A stretch of DNA of 33,005 bases from Magnetospirillum sp. UT-4 (GCF_902729435.1 NZ_CACVCG010000061.1:1-33005); one strand, 5' to 3'. Shown: positions 9,095-19,477, counted from the first letter of the stretch. Notes: generated from the letters alone by a model not told the origin. Program-made: numbers and translations.

Positions 9095-10198
9095 ATGGCA
9101 GGCCGCGATCCCGCCCCCAGCATCCTGATAACCATCGAGCCCCCGGGGGCGGTGTGGCCGCATGTGGACGCGCTGGTGCGCGAGCTGTCGGCGCTGGGGG
9201 CCGAGGTGACCATCGCCGCGCTGACCCCGCTGCGGCCCGGCCAGCGCCTGGAATATGCCGGGGTTCCCGGAGTCGATCTGCTGGCCTGCCCGCATCCCGT
9301 CGCCACGCCGGCCGAGCATCTGGCCGCCCGCGGCCGGGTCGCCGACTGGCTGCTGTCGGTCGAGGAGATGTTCAATCCCGACGTGGTCCACCTCACCGGC
9401 TACCTCCATGCCGGGCTGCCGTGGTGCGGCAAGCTGCTGGTGGCGGGCTATCCCGGCACCGGCGCCTCGTACGGGCGGCTCGACCTCAGCCAGCGTTGGG
9501 TCTGCAACAGCGCCTTCCTGCACGGCCTCAAGGGGGCCGACCTGGTGGTCACCCCCAGCGCCACCATGATGTCGGCGCTGACCCGGCATTTCGGCGTCGT
9601 CCCGGGCCGCGTCATCCGCGACGGCCGCGATCCCGGCCGCTACGCCCCGGCCCTGAAGGAGCCGGTGATCCTGTCGGTGGGCGGCCAGCGCGACAGTGCG
9701 GCCAAGCCCTCGGTGCTGGAGCAGGTGGCGCCCAGGCTGCCCTGGCCGGTGGTGGTGGGCGGCGAACAGCTGGACGGCGAGGGCAAGCCGGTGCGCCTCG
9801 AGGGCGTCTCGGCCATGGGGCGGCTGCACCCGAGCCAGCTGGTGCCGTGGTTCAACCGCTCCTCGGTCTACGTGGCGCTGTCGGCGGAAGGCCCAGGCAC
9901 CTGGCTGCCCGAGGCGGGCCTGAGCGGCTGCGCCCTGGTGCTGGGTGACACCGCCGCCCTGCGCGAGGCCTGGAGCGGCGCCGCCATGTTCGTTCCGGTG
10001 GACGACCGCGACGCGCTGTCGTCGGGCCTGCGCACCCTGCTGGCCGACCGCCGCCTGCGCGAGGCCATGGGCAACGCCGCGCGCCGGCGCGCGCTCGGCC
10101 ACACCGCGCGGACCATGGCCGAGGCCTACATGGCGGCCTACCGCGACCTCATCGCCAAGCGCGCCCCCAACCAGTTCGCCGAGGAACGGCTGGCCTGA
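9095..10198 (+). CDS. Glycosyltransferase family 4-like protein upstream of egtBD
   Basis: The 367-aa cytosolic protein has a two-Rossmann (GT-B) layout: an N-terminal acceptor half (ITIEPPGAVWPHVDALVRELSALGAEVTIAAL) and a C-terminal nucleotide-sugar half. The latter contains VILSVGGQRDSAAK, MGRLHPSQLVPWFNRSSVYVALSAEGPGTWLPEAGLSGCALVLGD, an E-containing donor-binding loop, and a helical tail. The donor and acceptor cannot be read from sequence. GGAAGG nine bases before the ATG at 9095 supports this start over the in-frame ATG at 9047. It precedes egtB by 93 bases on the same strand. A glycosyltransferase-like SenB is known from selenoneine clusters, but SenB belongs to a different family (TIGR04348) and no SelD-like gene is present. 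Confidence 0.8.
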   Translation: MAGRDPAPSILITIEPPGAVWPHVDALVRELSALGAEVTIAALTPLRPGQRLEYAGVPGVDLLACPHPVATPAEHLAARGRVADWLLSVEEMFNPDVVHLTGYLHAGLPWCGKLLVAGYPGTGASYGRLDLSQRWVCNSAFLHGLKGADLVVTPSATMMSALTRHFGVVPGRVIRDGRDPGRYAPALKEPVILSVGGQRDSAAKPSVLEQVAPRLPWPVVVGGEQLDGEGKPVRLEGVSAMGRLHPSQLVPWFNRSSVYVALSAEGPGTWLPEAGLSGCALVLGDTAALREAWSGAAMFVPVDDRDALSSGLRTLLADRRLREAMGNAARRRALGHTARTMAEAYMAAYRDLIAKRAPNQFAEERLA

Positions 10199-10291
10199 CC
10201 GAAGGGCATGCCCCGCATGGGGCGGTTGAACGGGGGGCGGGGAAATCCGACCTGACGCCCACTTCGCAGAGCATGAAAGGCGGGGCGGAGC

Positions 10292-11467
10292 ATGAAAGGC
10301 CGGGTCATGACGGTGTTGCGGGCGGACCATGCCGTCGATCGGTTCCGCCGGGTCAGGGCGGAAAGCGAGCGCCTGACGGCCGGCCTCACCGCCGAGGACA
10401 TGGGCGGCCAGGCCTTCCCCGAGGCCAGCCCGGCCAAGTGGCACCTGGCCCACACCACCTGGTTCTTCGACGAGTTCCTGGTGGGCGGCGAGGCGGTCTT
10501 CGATCCCGCCTTCCGCACCCTGTTCAATTCCTATTACGACAGCGTCGGCGCCCGGCCGCCGCAGGCGGCGCGCGGCGGCCTGACCCGGCCCGGGCTGGAG
10601 GTGGTGATGCAGTACCGCCGCTGGCTCGACCGCCTGGTCCCGGACCTGGCCGGGCGCCCGGGGGCGGTGGGCGTCCTCGCCGCCGGCTGCGCCCACGAGC
10701 AGCAGCACCAGGAATTGCTGCTGACCGACATCCTCGCATTGTTCGCCGGCAATCCGCTGGAGCCGGCGGCGCTGGCGGTGGAGCCCGCGGCGCCGCCGCT
10801 GCCGGCCGAGGGCTGGACCGAGCATGGCGGCGGCGTCGCCGAGATCGGCGCTTCGGGCGACGGCTTCGCCTTCGACAACGAAGGGCCGCGCCATGCGGTG
10901 CTGCTGGCGCCGTTCCGCCTGGCGGCGCGGCCGGTGACGGCGGGACAGTGGCAGGCCTTCATGGCCGATTGCGGCTACGAGCGGCCCGAGCTGTGGCAGT
11001 CCGACGGCTGGGACGCGGTTCGCGCGCTGGGTTGGCAGGCACCGCAATATTGGCGCCCGGAATGCTCGCCGAACGGGGGCGGCGCCTGGACCATGATGAC
11101 CCTGGCCGGGCGCCGCCCGGTGGATGCGGACGAGCCGGTCCGCCACGTCTCGTGGTACGAGGCCGACGCCTTCGCCCGCTGGGCCGGCGCCCGCCTGCCG
11201 ACCGAGGAGGAATGGGAGGCGGCGGCCCCCGGCGGCGCCGGGGCGGTGTGGGAATGGACCGGCAGCGCCCATCGCCCCTATCCCGGCTGGCGGCGGCCCG
11301 AGGGCGCCATGGGCGAGTACAATGGCAAGTTCATGGCCGGGCGCATGGTGCTGCGCGGCGGCAGCCTCGCCACCCCGGCCGGCGGCGCCACCCGCACCAC
11401 CCGCAATTTCTGGTGGCCGGCGGCGCGCTGGCAGTTCACCGGCCTGCGCCTGGCGGCGGCGCCGTGA
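10292..11467 (+). CDS. egtB: Ergothioneine biosynthesis sulfoxide synthase EgtB
   Basis: The 391-aa non-heme iron enzyme joins hercynine to a cysteine-type thiol with O2, forming the sulfoxide precursor of ergothioneine. The N-terminal DinB-like domain carries WHLAHTTWFF (H51/H54) and HEQQHQE (H135, H139), matching the three-histidine iron site of the family. The C-terminal formylglycine-generating-enzyme-like domain contains RLPTEEEWE, VWEWTGS, EYNGKFM, VLRGGS and a terminal FTGLRLA. Between EEWEAAA and VWEWT the linker is only a few residues, much shorter than the usual roughly 25. The start is uncertain: ATGs at 10292 and 10307 compete, and a 13-base direct repeat (GAGCATGAAAGGC) straddles the region. 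The stop overlaps a possible GTG start of egtD. Confidence 0.93.
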   Translation: MKGRVMTVLRADHAVDRFRRVRAESERLTAGLTAEDMGGQAFPEASPAKWHLAHTTWFFDEFLVGGEAVFDPAFRTLFNSYYDSVGARPPQAARGGLTRPGLEVVMQYRRWLDRLVPDLAGRPGAVGVLAAGCAHEQQHQELLLTDILALFAGNPLEPAALAVEPAAPPLPAEGWTEHGGGVAEIGASGDGFAFDNEGPRHAVLLAPFRLAARPVTAGQWQAFMADCGYERPELWQSDGWDAVRALGWQAPQYWRPECSPNGGGAWTMMTLAGRRPVDADEPVRHVSWYEADAFARWAGARLPTEEEWEAAAPGGAGAVWEWTGSAHRPYPGWRRPEGAMGEYNGKFMAGRMVLRGGSLATPAGGATRTTRNFWWPAARWQFTGLRLAAAP

Positions 11468-11472
11468 CCCCC

Positions 11473-12426
11473 ATGCCGCAATCCCGCCCGGCTGCCGACG
11501 GCTTCGCCGAGGCCATGGTGGCCGGCCTGTCCGGCCAGCCGCGCGCGGTGCCCTGCCGCTACCTCTATGATTCCGAGGGCCTGGCGCTGTTCGAGCGCAT
11601 CACCGAGCTGGACGAATATTATCTCAGCCGCACCGAGACCGCCCTGCTGGCCGCCCACGGCGGCGACATCGCCGCCCGGGTGGGGACCGGCTGCCGGGTG
11701 GTCGAGTTCGGTGCCGGTTCCATGGCCAAGTCGCGGCTGCTGCTGGCGGCGCTGGAGCGGCCCTCGACCTATGTCCCCATCGACATCGCCGCCGATGCGC
11801 TGACCTTGGCGGCGCGGCGCGTCTCGCGCGTGTTTCCCGGGCTCACCGTGACGCCGCTGGCCGCCGACTTCCTGCGGCCGCTGACATTGCCCCCCGAGGT
11901 GGCGGGCGGGGGGCCGGTGCTGGAATTTTTCCCCGGCTCGACCATCGGCAACCTCGCCCCCATCGAGGCGCGCGACTTCCTGCGCCGGGCGGCGCGGCTG
12001 GCGGCGCCGGCGGGCTGGCTGCTGGTGGGGGTGGATCTGGCCAAGGACCCGCGGGTCATCGAGGCCGCCTACGACGATGTGCAAGGCATCACCGCCGCAT
12101 TCGTGCGCAACCTGCTGGCCCGCGCCAACCGCGACCTGAGCGCCGATTTCGACCCCGAATCCTTCGACCATATCGCCCGCTGGAACGCCCGCGAAAGCCG
12201 GATCGAGATTCATCTGGTGGCCAATTGCCGCCAGTCGGCCTCGCTGGCCGGGCGCCGCTTCCGCTTCCGCCGCGGCGACACCATCCATGTCGAGGACTGC
12301 TACAAGTACTCGGTGGAACAGTTCCGCTGGCTGGCCCGCGCCGCCGGCTGGCAGCCCGAGGCGGTGTGGATCGATCCCGCCCGCCTGTTCAGCCTTCACC
12401 TGCTGGCCCTGCCCGGCGGCGCTTGA
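11473..12426 (+). CDS. egtD: L-histidine N-alpha-methyltransferase EgtD
   Basis: The 317-aa SAM-dependent enzyme trimethylates histidine to hercynine, the substrate of EgtB. It has the EgtD-family features YLYDSEGLALFERITELDEYYLSRTE, the SAM-binding VVEFGAGSMAKSRLLL, YVPIDIAADAL, FFPGSTIGNL, and the C-terminal histidine-pocket region YKYSVEQF. The ATG at 11473 is annotated; a GTG at 11464 overlaps the egtB stop (GTGA) and would add three residues, so coupling is likely either way. With egtB this gives the two core ergothioneine steps; no egtA, egtC or egtE is adjacent, so the C-S lyase would be encoded elsewhere. Confidence 0.95.
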   Translation: MPQSRPAADGFAEAMVAGLSGQPRAVPCRYLYDSEGLALFERITELDEYYLSRTETALLAAHGGDIAARVGTGCRVVEFGAGSMAKSRLLLAALERPSTYVPIDIAADALTLAARRVSRVFPGLTVTPLAADFLRPLTLPPEVAGGGPVLEFFPGSTIGNLAPIEARDFLRRAARLAAPAGWLLVGVDLAKDPRVIEAAYDDVQGITAAFVRNLLARANRDLSADFDPESFDHIARWNARESRIEIHLVANCRQSASLAGRRFRFRRGDTIHVEDCYKYSVEQFRWLARAAGWQPEAVWIDPARLFSLHLLALPGGA

Positions 12427-12481
12427 CCGCCATCCGGCCGGACCTATCTTGGTCCGGACGATGGTGGGGGCACGATTGCCG

Positions 12482-15136
12482 ATGCAAGACCAATCCTGGC
12501 ACCTTCTGGGCGTTGACGAGGCATGCGGACGCCTGCGCTCGTCTCCCGTCACCGGCCTGACCTCGGAGGAGGCGGAGCGGCGCTTCGGCGAGCACGGCCC
12601 CAACCGCCTGCCCGAACCGGCGGCGCGGCCGGCCTGGGCGGTCTTCCTCGACCAGTTCCGCAACCTGCTGACCATGGTGCTGCTGGCCGCCGGCGTGCTG
12701 GCCGGCGCCATCGGCGACACCTCCGACATGGTGGTGATCCTGGCGGTCACCCTGTTCAACGCCGGGCTGGGCTTCTACCAGGAACGCCGCGCCGAGCGCA
12801 TCCTGGGAGCGCTCAAGGACATGCTGGCCCACAGCGCCAGGGTGCGCCGCGACGGCGCCAAGGCCGAGATCGCCGCCGACCGGGTGGTGCCCGGCGACAT
12901 CGTGCTGCTGGAGGGCGGCGACCGCGTGCCGGCCGATGGCCGCCTGATCGCCGCCCACGGGCTCGAGGTGGACGAATCATCGCTGACCGGTGAATCGCTG
13001 GCGGTGGCCAAGGGCACCGATGCCCTGGCCGATGCCGAGGCGGTGCTGGCCGAGCGCAGCAACCTCGCCTTCATGAACACGGTGGTGACCCGCGGCCGCG
13101 CCGAGATGCTGGTGACCGCCACCGGCGCCGCCACCGAGATGGGGCGCATCGCGGCGCTGCTGGAAAGCACCGGCGACGCCGCCACGCCGCTGCAGGAGCG
13201 CCTCGACGGCCTCGGCCGCCGGCTGGCCGCCATCGCCGGATTGGTGGTGGCGGTGATCCTGGTGATGGGGCTGGCGCGCGGCGAGCCCCTGGCCGACATC
13301 GTGCTGACCGCCGTGGCGCTGGCGGTGGCCGCCATCCCCGAGGGCCTGCCGGCGGTGGTGACGGTGACCCTGGCCATCGGCATGTTCCGCATGGCCCGCC
13401 GCGGCGCCATCGTCAAGCGGCTGGCGGCGGTGGAGACCCTGGGCTCGACCACCGTCATCTGCTCGGACAAGACCGGCACCCTGACCATGAACCGCATGAC
13501 CGCGGTGGCCGGCTGGGCCGCCGGCCGGCGCTTCCGGGTCGAGGGCGAGGGGCTCGATTCGGACGGCGCCTTCCTGCCCGACGACGATCGCGGCCCGCTG
13601 CCCGACCTCGCCCCGTTCCTGGTCGCCGCGCATCTGTGCAACGACGCCCGCCTGGCCCCCGACGGCAAGGGCGGCCGGGTGCTGGTCGGCGACGCCACCG
13701 AGGGGGCGCTGCTGGTGCTGGCGGAAAAGGCCGGCATCGACCACGCCTGGCCGCGAATCGCCGAGCTGCCCTTCGATTCGGCGCGCAAGTACATGCTGAC
13801 GGCGCATCAGGTGGAGGGCGGCTGGAAGGTGCTGGTCAAGGGTGCCCCCGACGTGGTGCTGGGCCTGTGCACCCGCATCCGCACCGAGGCCGGCGAGCGG
13901 CCGCTGGACGAGGCCGGGCGGGCTGTCCTCCAGGCCGAGATGGAGCGCATGGGCGGCCGGGCGCTGCGGGTCATCGCCCTGGCCGAGGCCGACCACGCGG
14001 TGCTGGGCGAGCCCGAGGCGGCGGCCCGCGACCTCACCCTGTTCGCCCTGGTCGGGCTGATGGACCCGCCGCGCCCCGGCGCGGTCGAGGCGGTGCGGGC
14101 CTGCCGCCAGGCCGGCATCGCGGTCAAGATGATCACCGGCGACCACGCCGTCACCGCCGCCGCCATCGCCCGCGAGCTGGGGCTGGAGGGCGAGGTGGTG
14201 ACCGGCGCCGAGCTGGACCGCCTGGACGATGCCGAACTGGCCGCCCGCGTCGACCAGGTGGCGGTGTTCGCCCGCGTCGCGCCCGAACACAAGCTGCGCA
14301 TCGTCTTCGCGCTGAAGGCCAAGGGCCACGTCGCCGCCATGACCGGCGACGGGGTCAACGACGCCGCCGCGCTGAGGGGCGCCGACATCGGCATCGCCAT
14401 GGGCCGGGCCGGCTGCGACGTCACCCGCGAGGCGGCGTCCATGGTGCTGACCGACGACGACTTCGCCACCGTGGTGCGCGCGGTGGCCGAGGGGCGCACC
14501 ATCTACGACAACATCGTCAAGTTTGTCCGCTTCCAGCTGTCCACCAATGTCGGCGCGCTGCTGACCGTGTTCGCGGCGCCGCTGGTGGGGCTGCCGATGC
14601 CGTTCCACGCCATCCAGATCCTGTGGGTCAACATCATCATGGACGGCCCGCCGGCCATGGCGCTGGCCTTCGACCCGCCGCGCGCCGGGCTGATGAACGA
14701 ACGCCCGCGGCCGCGCGACGAGGCCATCCTGCACCGCCGGCGGATGGCGCGGCTGGCGCTCTACGGCACCACCATGGCCGCGGGCACCCTGGCGGTGTTC
14801 GCCTGGGCCACCCATCAGGGCCTTGAGCCCGCCCGCGCCCAGACCCTGGCCTTCACCACCTTCGTGCTGTTCCAGTTCTTCAACGTCTTCAACGCCCGCG
14901 TCGGGCACGAGAGCGCGCTGAACCGCACCGCGCTGCGCAACGGCAAGCTGTGGCTGGCCCTGGGCGCGGTGCTGGCGCTGCAGGCGGTGGCGGTGCATTG
15001 GGGGCCGGCCCAGGCCCTGTTCCACACCGCCGCCCTCAGCCCCGCCGACTGGGCGCTGGCCACCGCGGTGGCGTCGTCGGTGCTGGTGCTGGACGAGGTC
15101 CGCAAGCTGGCGACGCGGCTGGTGCGGCGGCGGTGA
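12482..15136 (+). CDS. P2-type cation-transporting ATPase (PMR1/SPCA-like Ca2+/Mn2+ pump)
   Basis: The 884-aa membrane pump has the complete P-type core: an actuator TGES (169-172), the phosphorylation site DKTGT (D329), the nucleotide-binding KGAPD, TGD and the hinge GDGVND (from 622). The transport residues are PEGLP in M4 (E287), N689 in M5 and N717/D721 in M6. The position of SERCA Glu771 is Ala692, and M6 reads IMDGPPA as in secretory-pathway Ca2+/Mn2+ pumps, so one ion site is expected. At the position of the Mn2+-associated Gln of PMR1 there is Met. About ten membrane helices are visible. The ATG at 12482 fits the normal N-terminus (HLLGVDEACGRL); an ATG at 12461 is the alternative. 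It lies 55 bases after egtD; functional linkage is unproven. Confidence 0.9.
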   Translation: MQDQSWHLLGVDEACGRLRSSPVTGLTSEEAERRFGEHGPNRLPEPAARPAWAVFLDQFRNLLTMVLLAAGVLAGAIGDTSDMVVILAVTLFNAGLGFYQERRAERILGALKDMLAHSARVRRDGAKAEIAADRVVPGDIVLLEGGDRVPADGRLIAAHGLEVDESSLTGESLAVAKGTDALADAEAVLAERSNLAFMNTVVTRGRAEMLVTATGAATEMGRIAALLESTGDAATPLQERLDGLGRRLAAIAGLVVAVILVMGLARGEPLADIVLTAVALAVAAIPEGLPAVVTVTLAIGMFRMARRGAIVKRLAAVETLGSTTVICSDKTGTLTMNRMTAVAGWAAGRRFRVEGEGLDSDGAFLPDDDRGPLPDLAPFLVAAHLCNDARLAPDGKGGRVLVGDATEGALLVLAEKAGIDHAWPRIAELPFDSARKYMLTAHQVEGGWKVLVKGAPDVVLGLCTRIRTEAGERPLDEAGRAVLQAEMERMGGRALRVIALAEADHAVLGEPEAAARDLTLFALVGLMDPPRPGAVEAVRACRQAGIAVKMITGDHAVTAAAIARELGLEGEVVTGAELDRLDDAELAARVDQVAVFARVAPEHKLRIVFALKAKGHVAAMTGDGVNDAAALRGADIGIAMGRAGCDVTREAASMVLTDDDFATVVRAVAEGRTIYDNIVKFVRFQLSTNVGALLTVFAAPLVGLPMPFHAIQILWVNIIMDGPPAMALAFDPPRAGLMNERPRPRDEAILHRRRMARLALYGTTMAAGTLAVFAWATHQGLEPARAQTLAFTTFVLFQFFNVFNARVGHESALNRTALRNGKLWLALGAVLALQAVAVHWGPAQALFHTAALSPADWALATAVASSVLVLDEVRKLATRLVRRR

Positions 15137-15144
15137 AGGATCAC

Positions 15145-15168
15145 CCCTCTCCCGCAGGCGGGCGAGGG
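15145..15168. terminator. Hairpin between convergent ATPase and receiver-protein genes
   Basis: CCCTC-T-CCCG pairs with CGGG-C-GAGGG around a CAGG loop, 8 bases after the ATPase stop and 12 before the receiver gene's stop. There is no T-tract, so it may be a fragment of a common intergenic palindrome acting as a bidirectional block. Confidence 0.45.
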
Positions 15169-15179
15169 CATGCGGGAAA

Positions 15180-15584
15180 TCACGCCGGCCCGACGGTCCG
15201 TTGCAGCAGATCCTGGAGATGGCGGCCGTTGACCGGCTTGTGAAGGATGGGAAGGCCCAGGGCGGCGGCCTGGTTCAGGCGTTCGCCGGCGGTGTCGCCG
15301 GTGACCAGGACGCCGGGGACGTCGATGCCGCAGACGGCGCGGACGCGGGCGATGGCGTCGGTCCCGGTGCAGCCGTCGCGCAATCGCAGATCGGCCAGGA
15401 TCAGGCCGGGCCTGCCCTCGGACTCGTCCAACTGGCGCAGTGCGTCGTCGGCCGAGATGGCGGCGATCACCCGGTAGCCCCAGCTCTCGAACAGCATCTG
15501 GTATCCCGCCAGCACGATGGCCTCGTCTTCGACCACCACGATCAGCGGGGCAACCCTGACATAGTCCGCCGTCATCGCCGTCAC
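15180..15584 (-). CDS. Single-domain response regulator (CheY-like receiver)
   Basis: The 134-aa protein is one receiver domain with no output domain. The acidic pocket is VVVEDE, the phosphoacceptor Asp is in LILADLRL, the switch Thr in VTGDT and the conserved Lys in LHKPV. It would relay phosphate from an unlinked histidine kinase or act by protein contact. A GTG start at 15584 has AAAGGGG about 9 bases upstream; the ATG at 15575 is the alternative. No kinase is adjacent, but a motif just upstream of it recurs before the histidine kinase at 26786. Confidence 0.9.
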   Translation of the reverse strand: MTAMTADYVRVAPLIVVVEDEAIVLAGYQMLFESWGYRVIAAISADDALRQLDESEGRPGLILADLRLRDGCTGTDAIARVRAVCGIDVPGVLVTGDTAGERLNQAAALGLPILHKPVNGRHLQDLLQRTVGPA

Positions 15585-15601
15585 CCGCCCAACCCCTTTT
15601 T

Positions 15602-15620
15602 CCTAACCCAAAGTATAATG
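15602..15620 (-). promoter_or_regulatory. Putative promoter element TATACTTTGG upstream of the receiver gene
   Basis: Read on the minus strand, CATTATACTTTGGGTTAGG lies 18-36 bases before the GTG start. TATACT is a good -10 hexamer, but no clear -35 stands at 16-18 bases. A near-identical block, CTATACTTTGGTTGAG, precedes the CBS-PAS kinase gene at 26697-26712. Confidence 0.45.
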
Positions 15621-15812
15621 GGCCAAGGGGGTGCTCCGAGGAAATCGGACAGACGCCATAGGCGTTATGCCGAAGGCTTGCGGGGATGGCGCCCGGGCAA
15701 TTCGCGGCGCGTGCGATAGGACATTGCCATTCCCGGCGAAAATCGTACTTACTTCACGTTCGACGCAACCATGCGGGGGCACGCGCTCCCGGCAACGAGG
15801 TCCCCGAAGTCC

Positions 15813-16836
15813 ATGACAGATACCGTCGTGCTGCCGATGACCGGTGCACTCACCGAAGCCGACATCGATCCCACCCTCGATCTGGTCGATGCCATCGACC
15901 GCCTGCGCCGCGAGAAGAACGCGGTGATCCTGGCCCATTACTACCAGGAGGGCGAGATCCAGGACCTGGCCGACTTCGTCGGCGATTCGCTGGATCTGTC
16001 GCGCAAGGCCGCCGCCACCGAGGCCGAGATGATCGTGTTCTGCGGCGTGCGCTTCATGGGCGAGGTGGCGAAGATCCTGTCGCCCGGCAAGACCGTGGTG
16101 ATCCCCGATGCCGAGGCCGGCTGCAGCCTCGAGGAATCCTGCCGCGCCGAAACGTTCAAGGCGTTCCGCGACAAGCACCCCGACCACATCGCGGTGACCT
16201 ACATCAACTGCTCGGCCGAGGTGAAGGCGCTGTCCGACGTCATCGTCACCTCGTCCAACGCCGAGATCATCGTCAACGCCCTGCCCAAGGACCGGCCCAT
16301 CCTGTTCGCCCCCGACCGCCACCTGGGCGCCTACGTGGCGAGGAAGACCGGCCGCGACCTCACCCTGTGGCCGGGCAGCTGCATCATCCACGAGCAGTTC
16401 TCGGAAAAGGAGCTGATCAAGCTGAAGGTCCGCCACCCGCAGGCCCTGGTGGCGGCCCATCCGGAATGCCCCGATTCCATCCTGGCCCATGCCGACCACA
16501 TCGGCTCGACCCGCGGCCTGCTGGACTTCGTGCTGACATCGGACGGTGCCGAATTCATCATCGCCACCGAGCCCCACATCATCCACCAGATGAGCAAGGC
16601 CGCCCCGCACAAGACCTTCATCCCGGCCCCCGGCGCCGATGGCGGCTGCTCGTGCGCGGATTGCCCGTTCATGGCCAAGAACACCCTGGAGAAGATCTAC
16701 CTGGCCATGCTCAATCGCGCGCCGGCCATCGCCATCCCCGAGGATCTGCGGGTCCGCGCGCTGAAGCCGCTGGAGCGCATGCTGGAGATGAGCGCCTCGG
16801 TCCCGATGTCGTCCGGACCCAAGGCGGGCACCCCCA

Positions 16837-16847
<11 letters not shown>
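15813..16847 (+). CDS. nadA: Quinolinate synthase NadA
   Basis: The 344-aa 4Fe-4S enzyme condenses iminoaspartate with dihydroxyacetone phosphate to quinolinate. Three pseudo-repeated domains are visible, with likely cluster cysteines in [20 protein letters not shown] and [32 protein letters not shown] at the N-terminus and [10 protein letters not shown] in the middle are family signatures. The ATG at 15813 fits the homologous N-terminus; an upstream in-frame ATG at 15771 would add 14 atypical residues. It heads nadA-nadC-nadB and overlaps nadC by 11 bases. The 228 bases shared with the divergent receiver gene should hold its promoter. Confidence 0.96.
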
Positions 16848-17688
<841 letters not shown>

Positions 17689-17693
17689 AGGCC

Positions 17694-19304
17694 ATGACCG
17701 CGTCCTACGATCTGGTGGTGGTGGGCTCGGGCGGCGCCGGCCTGACCCTGGCGCTCAGGCTGCTGGAACTGAAGCCCGACGCCCGAATCGCCATCCTGGC
17801 CAAGGGACCGCTGTCGGAAGGCTCGACCATGTACGCCCAGGGCGGCATCGCCGCCGTGCTGGACGCCGCCGATTCCACCGAATCGCACATCATCGACACG
17901 CTGGGGGCCGGCGCCGGCCTGTGCAACGTCGATACCGTGCAGTTCACCGTCGAGCGGGCGCGCGAGGGCATCGACTGGCTGATCGCCCAAGGGGTGGCGT
18001 TCGATCGCGACGGCGCCGTCTATCACCTGACCCGCGAGGGCGGTCACTCCCACCGCCGCGTCATCCACTCCGCCGACGCCACCGGCCGGGCCATGCAGAC
18101 CACGCTGATGGAGCGGGTGCGGGCCTCGTCGGCGGAAGTGTTCGAGGGCCACAACGCCATCGACCTGATCCGCGAGCGCCTGGGCGGCGGCCGCCTGGGC
18201 CGCTGCGTCGGGGTCTACGGGCTGGACCGCGCCAGCGGCCGGGTGCGCGGCTTCCCCGCCCGCGCGGTGGCGCTGGCCAGCGGCGGCGCCTCGCGCGTCT
18301 ACCTCTATTCCACCAATCCCGACGGCTCCACCGGCGACGGCATCGCCATGGCCTGGCGCGCCGGCTGCCGCGTCGCCAACATGGAATTCAGCCAGTTCCA
18401 CCCCACCTGCCTGTACCACCCCAAGGCCAAGTCGTTCCTGATCTCCGAGGCGGTGCGCGGCGAGGGCGGCAGGCTGCTGCGCCCCGACGGCACCCGCTTC
18501 ATGGACGAGTACGATGCCCGGGGCGAGCTGGCGCCGCGCGACATCGTGGCGCGCGCCATCGACGACGTCATGAAGCGGCTGGGCTGCGAGTGCGTCTATC
18601 TCGACATCAGCCACAAGTCCGAGGACTTCCTGGCCAGCCATTTCCCCAACATCCTGGCCACCTGCCGGCAATACGGCATCGACCCGGCGCGCGAGCCGAT
18701 CCCGGTGGTGCCGGCCGCCCATTTCACCTGCGGCGGCGTGCTCACCGATCTGAGCGGGCGGACCGACGTGGACGGCCTCTACGCCGTCGGCGAGGTCGCC
18801 AGCACCGGCCTGCACGGAGCCAACCGCCTGGCCTCCAACTCGCTGCTGGAATGCCTGGTGTTCGGCGCCTCGGCCGCCGCCGACCTGGCCCAGCGCCTGG
18901 GCAGCCTGCCGGCGCCGCCGGTGATCCCGGCCTGGGACGAAAGCTGGGTCACCGATTCCGACGAGGAGGTGGTGGTCGCCCACAACTGGGACGAGCTGCG
19001 CCGCTTCATGTGGGACTATGTCGGCATCGTGCGCTCGACCAAGCGGCTGGAGCGGGCCAAGCACCGGGTCAAGCTGCTGCTCAACGAGATCGCCGAGTAT
19101 TACGGCACCTTCCGCGTCACCTCGGACCTGCTGGAACTGCGCAACCTGGCCATGGTCGCCGATCTGATCGTGCGCTCGGCCCTGGCGCGGCGGGAAAGCC
19201 GCGGCCTGCACTTCACCATCGACTATCCCGGCACCGACGTGATCGCGCCGGCCCAGAACACCGTGCTGGTGCCGAAGAACTTCTCCGCCCGGCGGGCGAT
19301 TTAG
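17694..19304 (+). CDS. nadB: L-aspartate oxidase
   Basis: The 536-aa FAD enzyme oxidises L-aspartate to iminoaspartate for NadA. The N-terminal dinucleotide-binding motif is [14 protein letters not shown], followed by the capping region [12 protein letters not shown], the [19 protein letters not shown] segment with active-site residues, [26 protein letters not shown] and [17 protein letters not shown]. The C-terminal helical domain of the fumarate reductase/succinate dehydrogenase flavoprotein family is complete. GGAG and AAGG precede the ATG. It completes the three-gene route from aspartate to nicotinate mononucleotide. A palindromic repeat follows the gene. Confidence 0.97.
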   Translation: MTASYDLVVVGSGGAGLTLALRLLELKPDARIAILAKGPLSEGSTMYAQGGIAAVLDAADSTESHIIDTLGAGAGLCNVDTVQFTVERAREGIDWLIAQGVAFDRDGAVYHLTREGGHSHRRVIHSADATGRAMQTTLMERVRASSAEVFEGHNAIDLIRERLGGGRLGRCVGVYGLDRASGRVRGFPARAVALASGGASRVYLYSTNPDGSTGDGIAMAWRAGCRVANMEFSQFHPTCLYHPKAKSFLISEAVRGEGGRLLRPDGTRFMDEYDARGELAPRDIVARAIDDVMKRLGCECVYLDISHKSEDFLASHFPNILATCRQYGIDPAREPIPVVPAAHFTCGGVLTDLSGRTDVDGLYAVGEVASTGLHGANRLASNSLLECLVFGASAAADLAQRLGSLPAPPVIPAWDESWVTDSDEEVVVAHNWDELRRFMWDYVGIVRSTKRLERAKHRVKLLLNEIAEYYGTFRVTSDLLELRNLAMVADLIVRSALARRESRGLHFTIDYPGTDVIAPAQNTVLVPKNFSARRAI

Positions 19305-19341
19305 CAGGGAGCGGAAAAACGCTGTTTGCCACCCTCTGATT

Positions 19342-19444
19342 CGTCACCCCCGCGAAGGCGGGGGTCCATGCGGGGGCAACAGGGCGATATGACCGCAATA
19401 CAGAGTGTGCCGAGGCATGGATTCCCGCCTGCGCGGGAATGACG
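19342..19444. repeat. Palindromic intergenic repeat after nadB (copy 3)
   Basis: The arms CGTCACCCCCGCGAAGGCGG and CCGCCTGCGCGGGAATGACG face each other around a roughly 60-base middle. GGGGGTCCATG and CATGGATTCCC pair inside. The architecture matches the repeat at 3356-3441. It separates nadB from the cyclic-nucleotide-binding gene and may act as a transcript-end structure. Confidence 0.75.
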
Positions 19445-19477
19445 GAAAAAACAGGGGCTTTCCAGGGGAGACTTGCC

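Noticed and set aside
10273-11463. A long plus-strand frame running into egtD from 10273
   Set aside because: It reads egtB out of frame; only the part from 11464/11473 has EgtD motifs.
9095-11467. Selenoneine (SenA/SenB) cluster instead of ergothioneine
   Set aside because: EgtD is present, the glycosyltransferase does not look like the SenB family and no SelD-like senC gene is adjacent. Not excluded, but not supported.
15613-15619. A plus-strand TATAAT-like hexamer as the nadA promoter
   Set aside because: It is about 195 bases from the nadA start with no matching -35; the minus-strand reading TATACTTTGG is more informative.
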